Shown: piece after piece, positions 53,438-62,242 of the stretch
Layout of the letters: the number at the start of each line of letters is the position of its first letter
Position numbering within the stretch: position 1 is the stretch's first letter
From: Planctomycetota bacterium
GTDB taxonomy: Bacteria > Planctomycetota > UBA8108 > JACQVS01
NCBI GenBank assembly: GCA_028280485.1
Contig: JANQLS010000135.1
Span: 62,001 to 126,000, forward strand
Direction: 5' to 3'
DNA length: 64,000 bases
The notes under the pieces: generated by a model
Told to the model about the DNA's origin: nothing
Database searches by the model: none
What the model saw: only the letters and a program-made list of their open reading frames with translations
Made by a program: the position numbers and the translations under genes

Positions 53438-54679
53438 ATGGAACAAGCGGCGACCGAGATCCCCACAACCCACAGCTCTCCGCCTACGATGAGGGCCTTA
53501 TCGATCGGCATCATCTTTCAGTATGCCGTCGGTGGAACTTTTATGCCGTTATTGGTTCTCTTTTACCGAGATCGAGGACTGACTTACCAAGAGGTGGGAT
53601 TCGTTTATATCGGTATTTCGGTGGTGATGGCAGCTTGCCCCATCCTTTGGGGAGCCTTAGCTGACCGCAATATCCCCGTGAATCGATTGATCGTTGCCCT
53701 TCACATCATCGGTGCCTTGTGTCTGGTGTTCTTGTCGTTTCAAACGAGCTTTTGGGGGATGGCTATCTGGTCGGCTTTGTGGTTTGCGTTTGGCATGCCG
53801 ACCAACGCGCTTTTTAATGCACTCAGTTATCACAATTTGAAATCACCGAAAACCGAGTTCGGATTCATCCGCATGTGGGGCTCCTTCGGTTGGATGCTGC
53901 CATCTATCGGTATTTGGGCGTGGATGCAATACCAACAAGATGTGAAGTTGTCTTCGGTGATCCTCAGTGCGGCCTTCGTCGAAGCTCTTTTCATTCCAAT
54001 CGCCTGGATCCTTCCACACACACCTCCATCGAGTCGGGCGATTTTTGAAAAAGTAGAATCCTTTAAATTTTTCCAAGGAGTGCAAACCTTATTGAAGACT
54101 CCGGGATTCTTTCTGCTCCTCATCTTGAACTTCTTTATGTTTTGGTCATTCACCGTTGCGTTTTATTACTCCGCAGTCGAATTGGAGGCTGTCGGTATCG
54201 CTCGGAAGTGGCTGCTCCCCATTCAATGTTTGGGGCCGATCGCTGAAGTGCCGTTGTTCTTTTTTCTCAGAGGGATCCTTAAAAAGTACGGGGTGATCTC
54301 TTGTCTTGCGGCCGGAGCATTGTCGATGGTTGTTCGCCATCTTATTTTCTGTGGCGGAGCCTCGCCGATTTGGTTGATCTTGAGTTTTATTTTGTTAGGT
54401 GTGTCCGTAGTGCTTTATTTAATTCCGGTGAGTCTGATGATCGACGAATTAGCTCCCAGAAAAATTCGAGCGACGGCTCAAGCGATGTTGCTGATCTTCG
54501 GACCGGGCTTGGGAAGTTTGATCGGACAACTTTATTCGGGTTGGCAAGCGGATCAAAGTGGGGGCAATTTACGGGAAATATTTCTCGTGGGGGCTCTAAC
54601 GGCAGCGCTGGGAATGTTGATCGTTTTCCTGACGGGTTGGATACAACGACGAGCTTCCTTAAAATCCAGCGTTTCTTAG
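53438..54679 (+). CDS. MFS transporter, nucleoside/sugar:H+ symporter-like
   Basis: 413 residues, twelve membrane segments. The first half carries LYYRDRGL-like FYRDRGLTYQEVGFVYI and GALADRNIPVNRL, the second FGFIRMWGSFGW, all typical of the MFS_1-like/NupG-LacY branch. The C-terminal half has ATAQAMLLIFGPGLGSLIG. Substrate not determined. No ribosome site of note. Followed by the DUF3500 gene after 124 bases. Confidence 0.86.
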   Translation: MEQAATEIPTTHSSPPTMRALSIGIIFQYAVGGTFMPLLVLFYRDRGLTYQEVGFVYIGISVVMAACPILWGALADRNIPVNRLIVALHIIGALCLVFLSFQTSFWGMAIWSALWFAFGMPTNALFNALSYHNLKSPKTEFGFIRMWGSFGWMLPSIGIWAWMQYQQDVKLSSVILSAAFVEALFIPIAWILPHTPPSSRAIFEKVESFKFFQGVQTLLKTPGFFLLLILNFFMFWSFTVAFYYSAVELEAVGIARKWLLPIQCLGPIAEVPLFFFLRGILKKYGVISCLAAGALSMVVRHLIFCGGASPIWLILSFILLGVSVVLYLIPVSLMIDELAPRKIRATAQAMLLIFGPGLGSLIGQLYSGWQADQSGGNLREIFLVGALTAALGMLIVFLTGWIQRRASLKSSVS

Positions 54680-54803
54680 GGATGAATTTTTGATCCTTCC
54701 TCTATGCCTCGGCCTTGACTGTGGGGTATCATGAGGGGATTCCAGAATGATACTCATTCGTTAATTCTTCTTTACCTCAAACTCCTAACCTGTAGGTGTT
54801 GTT

Positions 54804-55841
54804 ATGAATGATACTCCACTGAATCTCTCCTCAGACGATCGCAGATCTGAAGTGAAACGTCGTCAGTTTATCAAAACCGTAGGTGGAGTGGCCGCCGCTA
54901 GCAGCTTGGGATCCTTGCCCATCATCGGTTGGGCGAACGAGGAAAAATCGAAGAAGAAAAAGACTAAAAAGAAAACCGCCGAGAACTACGTTCATTATCT
55001 CTACGACAGCTTAACTGAAAAGCAACGGGAGAAGATCTGCTTCGATTTTGATCATAAGCTTTCAAAGAAGGTTGCCAACAACTGGCATATCGTGCCTCAA
55101 CGCATCGGCGACTTCTTGAATTCGGATCAACAGGAATTGGTTCGAAAAATTCTTCAGGGAATCACCTCTGAAGATGGTTACGAACGTTTCATGAAGCAGA
55201 TGAAGGACGATGACGGCGGATTGAATCGATACTCGTGCGCGCTCTTTGGTGATCCTGAGAAGAAGAAGTGCCAGTTCGTTTTAACCGGAAGGCACACCAC
55301 CCTGAGAGCCGATGGCAACAGCGTTGCGAACCAAGCCTTGGGCGGCCCCATCTTTTATGGTCACGCCGTTTCTGAAACCGAGCGACCCGACCACAAAGGC
55401 AATGTTTGGTGGCACCAAGCTAGAGCCGCTAATAAGCTTTACAAAGCTCTCGATGGCAAGCAACAAGAGAAAGCACTTCTCTCGGGGCGGGCTCCTGCCG
55501 ATTCAGCCAGTACTGTAAAGTTTAAAGCCAACCCCGATGCGATTCCCGGTCTGGCGGGGAGTGATTTGAGCAAAGACCAAATGAAGTTGCTCGAAGAAAC
55601 TTTGAAGGGATTGGTGAACATGTTCCGCAAGGAAGATGTCGAAGAAGTGATGACTTGTCTCAAGAAGAACGGTGGCTTAGAGAAGGCCAAGATTTCTTAT
55701 TACAAGCAAATGGACCTCGGTAAAGATGGAATTTGGGATCGATGGAAAGTCGAAGGGCCCGCCTTCATTTGGTACTTCCGCGGTTCCCCTCACGTTCACA
55801 CTTGGGTGAATATTGCCCATAAGGGCCGGACGGAGGTTTAG
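54804..55841 (+). CDS. DUF3500-family Tat-exported protein
   Basis: 345 residues. Twin-arginine signal at about 19-45 (KRRQFIKTVGGVAAASS, ending IIGWANEE), followed by a lysine-rich stretch (KSKKKKTKKK). The DUF3500 region has LTEKQREKICFDFDH, RYSCALFGDPEKKKCQFVLTGRHTTLR and the C-terminal GPAFIWYFRGSPHVHTWV with conserved histidines that may bind metal. Biochemical function of the family is unknown to me. AGGTG precedes the ATG; the stop is the first TAG of repeat F copy 4. Confidence 0.85.
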   Translation: MNDTPLNLSSDDRRSEVKRRQFIKTVGGVAAASSLGSLPIIGWANEEKSKKKKTKKKTAENYVHYLYDSLTEKQREKICFDFDHKLSKKVANNWHIVPQRIGDFLNSDQQELVRKILQGITSEDGYERFMKQMKDDDGGLNRYSCALFGDPEKKKCQFVLTGRHTTLRADGNSVANQALGGPIFYGHAVSETERPDHKGNVWWHQARAANKLYKALDGKQQEKALLSGRAPADSASTVKFKANPDAIPGLAGSDLSKDQMKLLEETLKGLVNMFRKEDVEEVMTCLKKNGGLEKAKISYYKQMDLGKDGIWDRWKVEGPAFIWYFRGSPHVHTWVNIAHKGRTEV

Positions 55842-55852
55842 TAGTAGGCTCA
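55839..55852 (+). repeat. Stop-codon repeat F, copy 4 (short)
   Basis: TAGTAGTAGGCTCA, after which the similarity stops. The first TAG is the DUF3500 stop codon. Confidence 0.7.
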
Positions 55853-56048
55853 GCAATATTGGTCCCGGCTGCACGCCGCTCTATCGTGCAAGTTCGCCAT
55901 TGGCTCACGCACTCCCAAAGACCACCCAGCCCTTCGTGCTGGTGGCTTTGATGGTAAAGATGAGTCGATCCATTCAATAGTAGTCGACTTACCCCGTGAG
56001 CCGGGATCATAAAGAATACAACGTTAATTTGTATCTCAAATAAAACAG

Positions 56049-56085
56049 CCCCGATTCACCTCAGATCTCAAGAGGTGAATCGGGG
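56049..56085. terminator. Bidirectional hairpin terminator
   Basis: CCCCGATTCACCTC (56049-56062) and GAGGTGAATCGGGG (56072-56085), perfect 14-bp stem, with AAAACAG before and TAGTTTT after. Confidence 0.8.
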
Positions 56086-56112
56086 TAGTTTTATTTATGA
56101 GGCCAACGCCCA

Positions 56113-56226
56113 TTGGAACCGAAGTTCCCAAGGGCTGCAAACCCGTCACTTTATAGCCCGCGGCAGAGCGAAGCGCTGCCCTGGGTTGAATGAGGCAGAG
56201 CACTGAGCCCTGTAAGGGCGGCACTA
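56113..56226 (+). repeat. Repeat G, copy 2
   Basis: Inverted counterpart of 44514-44626; both contain CCCAAGGGCTG, TTTATAGCCC, GGCAGAGCGAAGCGC, GCCCTGGGTT and CTGTAAGGGCGGCACTA. Followed by a GGATGGCCGCAGG/CCTGCGG hairpin (about 56295-56325) of family H and another GCGAAGCGCCGCCCAGGGC stretch. Confidence 0.85.
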
Positions 56227-56419
56227 CCTTTTGAACTCCGAAATGATGAGTTCGACCAGGAATGGTTCTATTATGTGCGATTGATGGGCGTCGCAAGGGA
56301 TGGCCGCAGGCGGAGCCTGCGGACTACCTTAGCGAAGCGCCGCCCAGGGCTAAAGAGAGCGTTGATCAAGGTCAACTAGTGTAATGTCGATTAATCTTCG
56401 ATTGAAAACGATAATCCTT

Positions 56420-56451
56420 GCCGTACGACTCGCGGAGCGAGCCGACTACTA
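56420..56451 (-). repeat. Stop-codon repeat F, copy 5 (inverted)
   Basis: On the minus strand TAGTAGTCGGCTCGCTCC then GCGAGTCGTACGGC. Its first TAG is the stop of the gene at 56449-57426. Confidence 0.88.
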
Positions 56452-57426
56452 AGCCCGCTTTTCTTTTTGCTCAGTTGGGGTTGCCCAGGTGCTTTGGGTG
56501 GTTTCTTCGTTGAGGATCCACCGCAGGATATCTAATCGACGTTGAGCTTGTTGCTTTAGGCTTTTTTGTTCGCTGGCTTTTAAATTCTTGTAAGCCTTGC
56601 CGAAGGCGGGGAAATCATCTTCGATCGGAGGTTTCGCCATGTCTTGCCCGCTGGCTAAAAAGGCGGTATAGCGAATCAGCTCTTTGAAGAAATCTTCCCC
56701 GGTCGTGATGGGCCTCATCTCGATTTGAAGTTCGCTCATCTTTTCTTTGAGGTTGCTGACTAGGGCCGTTAAATCGTCTCCCTGGGGGAACTCTTTTTCG
56801 TCGACTCGCTCCCAGAGTAGGGCTCGGTACAACCAGATCTCCGTCATTTGAAGAGCAGAACGCAGATCGCTTTCGGATCTTAGTTTGGCGAGTTCGATGA
56901 ACTTTTTCGTGGACTCTCCGCAGTGTGGGATCGGGGGTGTGATCAAAGATTTAGGCTCGCGGGCTCCATCGGGAATGAAGAGCTTTCGGTAGCCTAGAGT
57001 GTAAAGAAGAGTGTTGATATCTTCCTTGAGTGAAAACAGAGGAAGGAAGATATCTTGTGAGAGTTCGCCAGGGTGGCTGAGAATCAGGTTTTTTTCGGCA
57101 TTGGATAAAGTTTCCCATAATCCTTCTCGGTTGAGCCAAACTCCGATGCGCTTCTTTTCTTCGGCCATATTCTCAAGCACATCGGGGTCGTCGATTAAGT
57201 GCGCGTTCACTTGAAATCGAAGGGAATAGAGAGCCTGAAGAACGATGGCGCGTTGGGCGACCTCCTTCTGAAGCCGGGGGCTCTCCGTTTCTTCACCGAA
57301 AGCTCGAGGATGAAGAGCCAAGCCCAATAGGAAGCTCAAGAGGGCCAGCTTAGAAATTGAGACACTTTTCAATGCGGTGAGATGCTTCAAAATATACCGA
57401 TAATTTCTTAGTAGGGGTGAAGTCAT
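56449..57426 (-). CDS. Exported DUF4272-like protein
   Basis: 325 residues. N-terminal signal (KLALLSFLLGLALHPRAFGEE) after about 25 residues. The body resembles DUF4272: VAQRAIVLQALYSLRF, WLNREGLWETLSNAEKNLI and a later LREDINTLLYTLGYRKL-like stretch (SLKEDINTLLYTLGY), ending with W-rich ALLWERVDEKEFP. The last 120 residues are helical and charged. Function unknown. Its family membership is my reading of these motifs and is moderately sure. Confidence 0.68.
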   Translation of the reverse strand: MTSPLLRNYRYILKHLTALKSVSISKLALLSFLLGLALHPRAFGEETESPRLQKEVAQRAIVLQALYSLRFQVNAHLIDDPDVLENMAEEKKRIGVWLNREGLWETLSNAEKNLILSHPGELSQDIFLPLFSLKEDINTLLYTLGYRKLFIPDGAREPKSLITPPIPHCGESTKKFIELAKLRSESDLRSALQMTEIWLYRALLWERVDEKEFPQGDDLTALVSNLKEKMSELQIEMRPITTGEDFFKELIRYTAFLASGQDMAKPPIEDDFPAFGKAYKNLKASEQKSLKQQAQRRLDILRWILNEETTQSTWATPTEQKEKRA

Positions 57427-57762
57427 GTGTAATTTGCCTCTGGATCGGCTTATTCGCTAAGATTCTGCTCTGATAGTTAGATCTTTCAGATTCACAGCGA
57501 GTAAGAACTCAGCCTGTTCTATTTGAGATTATTCGGTGGATCTCCAATTTAAATTCAGACGTATCCTTGAAATCCTTCCTCTGGCTCAATACTCTTTGCT
57601 GTTTGTTGGATATTAAGTCTGAATCTACAAGTCTAAAACCGGCGGGAACCAGGTTTTTGGGAAGAGGCTTGAAGAAGAGGATGGTTGGATTTTTCTTCCG
57701 ACTCGATTTCCATTCTAACCCTCAGATTCAGAGCCCGCCCCTTTTGAATTAGAAGAGACTAC
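57427..57762. other. Divergent gap
   Basis: 336 bases. Only an 8-bp inverted repeat ATTCAGAC (57553-57560) and GTCTGAAT (57617-57624) noted; nothing else. Confidence 0.4.
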
Positions 57763-58569
57763 GTGAAGAGTTCCATGAAACGTAAAAAAAAGGTCCACGA
57801 CAAGCATCGTCTTTACCAAGTCTCGGTGCAAAACCCGACTTCAGAAGTCGCGTTTATGAAGCGCGTCTTCAAGGGAACTCGTAAGAAAGAGGCCCTCACT
57901 CTCCGAGAAGATTTTTGCGGAACTGCAATCCTTTCAGCGACTTGGGTCAAAAAGACCAAGGGCGGAAAGGCTCAGGGGATCGATCTCCACAAGCCCACTT
58001 TGGACTATGCCCAAAAAGTGAATATCGACCCCTTGGAAGACAGGGCCGACGATGTGGAGCTCGTCCTCGGCGATGTCCTCGACACCTATTCTTTTCAGCC
58101 TGACATTATCGCTGCCTACAATTTTTCATACTTTATCTTCAAAGAACGCGCCAAGTTGCTCCATTACTTCACGCAGGTTCACAAAGCACTAAAAAGCGGT
58201 GGAATGTTCTTCATGGATATCTACGGTGGGCCGGAGGCTCAACATATTCAAGAAGAAGAGACAGACCACGATGAATTCACCTACGTTTGGGATCAAGCGA
58301 AGTACAACCCCATCACGGGCGAGATTCTTTGCCATATCCATTTTGACCCAGAAGATGGCCCTCGTATGAAGAAGGCCTTTACTTACGACTGGCGGCTGTG
58401 GGGATTACCTGAAATCAAAGATGTCTTAAGGGATGCGGGTTTTGATAAGGTCGACGTGTACTGGGAGGGCACTGACCCCAAAACAGATGAGGGGAACGGC
58501 GTTTTTAAGAAGTCCACCAAAGGAGATAACTCTCTTTGTTGGGTGGCTTATGTGGTTGCTTACAATTAG
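57763..58569 (+). CDS. Class I SAM-dependent methyltransferase
   Basis: 268 residues; GTG 57763 start with AGAAGAG upstream, or ATG 57775 with a GAAGAG close by. The Rossmann methyltransferase core is seen in LREDFCGTAILSATWV (motif I position, with the usual GxG replaced by CGTA), QGIDLHKPTLDYA, VLGDVLDTYSF and FNFSYFIFKERAKLL. The late DWRLWGLPEIKDVLRDAGF motif is common in methyltransferases. Substrate unknown. No partner nearby. Confidence 0.85.
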   Translation: MKSSMKRKKKVHDKHRLYQVSVQNPTSEVAFMKRVFKGTRKKEALTLREDFCGTAILSATWVKKTKGGKAQGIDLHKPTLDYAQKVNIDPLEDRADDVELVLGDVLDTYSFQPDIIAAYNFSYFIFKERAKLLHYFTQVHKALKSGGMFFMDIYGGPEAQHIQEEETDHDEFTYVWDQAKYNPITGEILCHIHFDPEDGPRMKKAFTYDWRLWGLPEIKDVLRDAGFDKVDVYWEGTDPKTDEGNGVFKKSTKGDNSLCWVAYVVAYN

Positions 58570-58987
58570 ACATCGTAATTGAAAAAAAACTGCGTGGCTC
58601 GCCGTGGAGGGATCCAAGGCAAACCCGCAGCTCGTCAGCGAATTCTCACGAATACCAACCCAGGTATATACGCCATTATTCGCTTCAGTTTTTATGACTC
58701 TATGGATGATGAAGAATAAGCCGAGCTCCAACTCTCGTCGACTCCACTAGGAGGTTGTTAGGGCGGGCTGTTTTCGGATTGACTTGAACGAAGACAAAAA
58801 AACAGAGAAATTTTTAATTTCGACGGCGACATCCTCCCCGGTTAATTCTGATTTCCGTTTCCATTGAGGTCTTAAACCCATTAATTCGTTCCTGTTTTCG
58901 GAAGGAAGGGTTTTAATAGGCGAGACGAACGCGAGTTGAACTCAGCTCCTACTCGAAACTCTTTTTGACACTCTTTTTGAAAGTCGT
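58570..58987. other. Intergenic region
   Basis: 418 bases between the methyltransferase and the ABC operon; no gene, repeat or clear terminator seen. The promoter of the 58988-61472 operon should lie here. Confidence 0.45.
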
Positions 58988-59467
58988 ATGGAATACTCGA
59001 TGCGCCCGGGTGGCTTGACCACCTTAGCAGTGATCAATGGCATCTTTGCTCTTTGGAAGCTCTTTGAAGCGCTTTCAAGTGGAGTCGCTTTAGGGATGGC
59101 CTTTATGGTGAAATCCCAGGGGAAAGGGCCTGAAAATATGCCTGATTTAGAGGAGATGCTCGAACAATCAGGAATGACTTTAGATCTCTACATGATCAAC
59201 TCAGGGATCGTCCTGGGAGTCAATCTATTAATCGTTCCTCTCCTGATCTGTTCCTTGATCGGTTATCTCAAACAAAAGCGGGTCTTGGGAAAATGGATGG
59301 GTAATCTATACGGCTTGGTCGCAACCGCGGGTGGAATTGCCGTTATTTACTTCCTCTATCAACACAACAATAATTTAGTCAATATGTTCCATGTCATGGG
59401 ATTGGTTTATCCCTTACTGACGCTCTTTGTGCTCAATATCAGTTTCCGAAAGGATTTGGTGCGTTGA
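58988..59467 (+). CDS. Small four-helix membrane protein
   Basis: 159 residues, four membrane segments (about 8-35, 70-95, 103-123 and 132-152), no recognised family. An acidic/Met loop (GPENMPDLEEMLEQSG) lies between the first two helices. It is the first gene of a unit with the ABC permease and ATPase downstream, so it may be an accessory subunit of that exporter. Confidence 0.7.
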   Translation: MEYSMRPGGLTTLAVINGIFALWKLFEALSSGVALGMAFMVKSQGKGPENMPDLEEMLEQSGMTLDLYMINSGIVLGVNLLIVPLLICSLIGYLKQKRVLGKWMGNLYGLVATAGGIAVIYFLYQHNNNLVNMFHVMGLVYPLLTLFVLNISFRKDLVR

Positions 59468-59510
59468 TTCGAAGAGAGAGTGTTCGATCTATAGGGGGAA
59501 TTCAGCTCCC

Positions 59511-60458
59511 ATGATGTCGGGATTAAATCTTAAACATCTCATTCTCATCGGTACGTCTTCGAATCGAAATTCGATTCGAAGTGGAGCCGGAATCGTAGTG
59601 ATCTTACTGACCTTTTTTGTTGGGTTGATGATGGCTGGCGCCATATTAACGCCCATTGAAATGGGAAAAGCAGTCATTGGGAATGGGGGGGCAAAGCCTT
59701 CTCCCGAAGAAGAAGAGAAGATGGTGAATACCGTTGTCGACGGTGTGCGCTCCCTTGTGATTTGGTTGATGGGGGGAGAGTCTCCTTTTTCGGATAAAAA
59801 ATCACCTGAGCCATTAGAAAAGTGGGCTGATTACTTGATGAAAGATCGGCCCGCCTTGCTTTCCGGAGTGCTCCTCCTGTTATTCACCGTGCTTCCCACA
59901 ATCTTTGCGGTGGGCTCGTTCAATCAAACCACTGGAGATATCGCCACTCGAGGATTGAGATATCTTTTGCCGCGAACTGAAAGAGTGAATCTTTACTTCG
60001 GGCGATTTCTCGGCACGACGGTTTATTCGTTGATATCTATCTCGATCTTAGTGGTGATCGTCGTCTTTTATATCGGTTTAAAACTCAAGATGTACGCGTG
60101 GGGGGAGTTGATCTCCTGGGGAGTCTGGGCGCTCGCCGCTTATGCGATCGTCAGCTTGCCATACATCGCATTTTATTCCTGGATGTCAGGGATGATGAGT
60201 TCATCGTTTGCGGCTTTTATCACTTGTCTATTAGGTGCACTCTACGGACCGACCTTATCTCTTTTTAGTCGATTTAGCGGTAACTTAGAGATGCTTCAAT
60301 TCGTGGGTTACTTGAAGTACCTGTCTCCGTGGGGAATTCAAGCCTATTTGTTTCACCACGATATCAAGATGGTGATTATGGCGACCTCCCTTTGCCTCTT
60401 TTATACCGGAATGTTTTTATTCTTAGGTTATAGAAGATTTGCCACCCGTGATCTATAA
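59511..60458 (+). CDS. ABC-2 type transporter permease
   Basis: 315 residues from ATG 59511; a longer frame from 59427 overlaps the previous gene and lacks support. GGGGGAA lies about ten bases upstream. Six membrane segments, first at about 20-42, then from about 120; the large extracytoplasmic loop between TM1 and TM2 (about 45-115) is typical of ABC-2 permeases (GGAKPSPEEEEK). The GDIATRGLRYLLPRTERVNLYFGRF segment matches the ABC-2 permease coupling region. The exported substrate is unknown. Confidence 0.83.
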   Translation: MMSGLNLKHLILIGTSSNRNSIRSGAGIVVILLTFFVGLMMAGAILTPIEMGKAVIGNGGAKPSPEEEEKMVNTVVDGVRSLVIWLMGGESPFSDKKSPEPLEKWADYLMKDRPALLSGVLLLLFTVLPTIFAVGSFNQTTGDIATRGLRYLLPRTERVNLYFGRFLGTTVYSLISISILVVIVVFYIGLKLKMYAWGELISWGVWALAAYAIVSLPYIAFYSWMSGMMSSSFAAFITCLLGALYGPTLSLFSRFSGNLEMLQFVGYLKYLSPWGIQAYLFHHDIKMVIMATSLCLFYTGMFLFLGYRRFATRDL

Positions 60459-60488
60459 GCCTCAGCCCGTGAAGGAAATGAATATATC

Positions 60489-61472
60489 GTGAGTGAGTTT
60501 GCGATTCAGATCGATAATGTCACTAAAACGTTTGGTCCAAATAAGGCTTTGGATCAAGTTTCGTTCGAGGTACAACCGCAAACCATCTTTGGGCTCTTGG
60601 GGCCTAATGGTGCGGGAAAGACGACATTATTTTCACTCGCTGCTAATTTCATTCACGCCGATTCGGGAAGCATTCGAGTTTTAGGCATCGATGTTCGAAA
60701 CAGCTCCGAATTGCGGGGGCGCTTGGGAATCCTTCCTCAAGATGCCTTATTTCAGCGGAACGTTCCCATTCGAGAACAAATGGTTTTCTTTCGCCGCCTC
60801 GCTGATCGATCGATCCCAGAAGCGGAACAGGATGTCGACGAAGCATTAGAAATGGTGGGTTTAGAAGAGTACCGGAATCGACCCATTCAGCATCTCTCTC
60901 ATGGGATGATTAAAAGGCTAGGTATTGCGCAGGCCTTTATGGGCAATCCAGAAGTCATCTTGCTCGACGAGCCCACTGCGGGACTCGATCCGCGAAACGC
61001 ACATCAGGTACACGAGATCATTTTTCGATTAAGGCAGAGCGCAACGATCATGGTGAGCTCTCACAATCTCGCTGAGATCCAAAGTCTCTGTGATCACGTT
61101 GCGATTCTTAAAACGGGACGATTAGTTTCCTATGGTGCAGTTGATGAGATCACCAGTCGTGACCAACGCATCGAGCTCAAACTTTCGAGGCTTTTGACAG
61201 AGGAGGAACTCCAGGATGTTCTCGGGATCAACGGCATCGATAATTTTGAGCTTTTAGATACCACGCGTTATACCGCATCTTTAGATCTCATCGATCGATT
61301 GGGGCCTCGAGAGGGGGAGAAAATAGGGGGTGCGAGGTTGCGTCAGGCTTCGGATGACATTCTTGCAGAACTTTTAGCGAGTTTAGTAGCTCAGCGGTGT
61401 ATCCCACGGTATCTTAGAGAGGGTAATACATTGGAAGCGCATTTCTTTAAGGTGACCACTGATCAACAGTAA
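60489..61472 (+). CDS. ABC transporter ATPase
   Basis: 327 residues, GTG 60489 start with AAGGAAA upstream. Walker A GPNGAGKTT about 38-46, a Q-loop LPQDALFQ, signature LSHGMIKRLGIAQAF (LSHGM in place of the consensus LSGGQ), Walker B VILLDEPTAGLD, H-loop SSHNLAEIQSL. About 90 C-terminal residues follow, as in CcmA/NatA-type exporters. It powers the permease encoded 30 bases upstream. Confidence 0.92.
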   Translation: MSEFAIQIDNVTKTFGPNKALDQVSFEVQPQTIFGLLGPNGAGKTTLFSLAANFIHADSGSIRVLGIDVRNSSELRGRLGILPQDALFQRNVPIREQMVFFRRLADRSIPEAEQDVDEALEMVGLEEYRNRPIQHLSHGMIKRLGIAQAFMGNPEVILLDEPTAGLDPRNAHQVHEIIFRLRQSATIMVSSHNLAEIQSLCDHVAILKTGRLVSYGAVDEITSRDQRIELKLSRLLTEEELQDVLGINGIDNFELLDTTRYTASLDLIDRLGPREGEKIGGARLRQASDDILAELLASLVAQRCIPRYLREGNTLEAHFFKVTTDQQ

Positions 61473-61581
61473 CTAGGGTTCTTCAGTTTTTAATACCTTC
61501 AAGGGATGTCATCCCCGCTTTCTATTAACATTCTTTCGTTATCGACCGTTGGTAGCCAGCAAAGATCTCTAAAATTCTCTA

Positions 61582-61917
61582 ATGCAACAACCTGATCCTG
61601 AATTTAAGTTTGAAGTGGGGCAATTAGTCGAACATTTAAAATACGGTTATCGTGGGGCTATCGCCGGGCGAGACTCTTTTTGTAAGGCGAGTGACCTCTG
61701 GTATAAAAGCAATCAAACTCAACCTGAACGAGAACAACCTTGGTACCACGTCCTCGTTCACGGCGCCCAGCACACGACCTACGTTGCTGAATCGAATCTA
61801 CAATTAGATCTGGGGGGAGAACAGATCGTGCATCCTCTCACCAAACACGTCTTCGAATCCTTTTCAAGTGGTGCCTACCAAAAACGCGAGGATGTGGATT
61901 TTTCGGAGACGCCGTAG
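61582..61917 (+). CDS. HspQ/YccV-like hemimethylated-DNA-binding domain protein
   Basis: 111 residues. The whole protein is one HspQ (YccV) domain: KFEVGQLVEHLKYGYRGAIAGRD, LWYKSNQTQPEREQPWYHVLV, HTTYVAESNLQL. In E. coli HspQ affects DnaA stability and Lon specificity; here the role is inferred from the family only. It ends with a stop codon TAG that is the first element of repeat H. Confidence 0.88.
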   Translation: MQQPDPEFKFEVGQLVEHLKYGYRGAIAGRDSFCKASDLWYKSNQTQPEREQPWYHVLVHGAQHTTYVAESNLQLDLGGEQIVHPLTKHVFESFSSGAYQKREDVDFSETP

Positions 61918-62242
61918 TCCGCACGTTAGTAGTCCGCACGTTCCACGTGCGGCCTGAAACGATTAAATATAAATTTATTAATTAAACCTAAAGAATCCTA
62001 AGGCCTTACTTGCGAGTCCAACCCTCTTACTAATTTGAAATTTAACATCATTCAGGGGATGGCCGCACGTTAGTAGTCCGCACGTTCCACGTGCGGTCCG
62101 AAGCGATTAAATATTAATTGATTAATTCAGCCTAAAGAAACCTGCGGCTTTGCTCGCTGATCTCACCCTCTTATCGACTTGAAATTCAAAATGCATTCAG
62201 AGGATGGCCGCACGTGGAACGTGCGGACTACCTTGCAGACTA
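61915..62242. repeat. Tandem repeat H between convergent genes
   Basis: Two 144-base tandem units (starting TAGTAGTCCGCACGT at 61927 and 62071) with hairpins CCGCACGT-TCC-ACGTGCGG, similar inner sequence (GATTAAATAT, AACCTAAAGAA-like) and a closing GGATGGCCGCACGTGGAACG/TGCGGACTA inverted end. A short extra copy TAGTCCGCACGT at 61915 gives the HspQ stop; the inverted end runs up to the DUF1552 stop (62242). It looks like a small mobile-repeat dimer. No open frame. Confidence 0.85.

Noticed and set aside
55765-56296. Two minus-strand open frames of 81 and 86 residues
   Set aside because: They lie in repeat G/F sequence and a terminator; Arg/Pro-rich products with no family pattern.
59427-59510. 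N-terminal extension of the ABC-2 permease
   Set aside because: Cys/Arg-rich segment overlapping the previous gene; the membrane protein pattern begins after ATG 59511.
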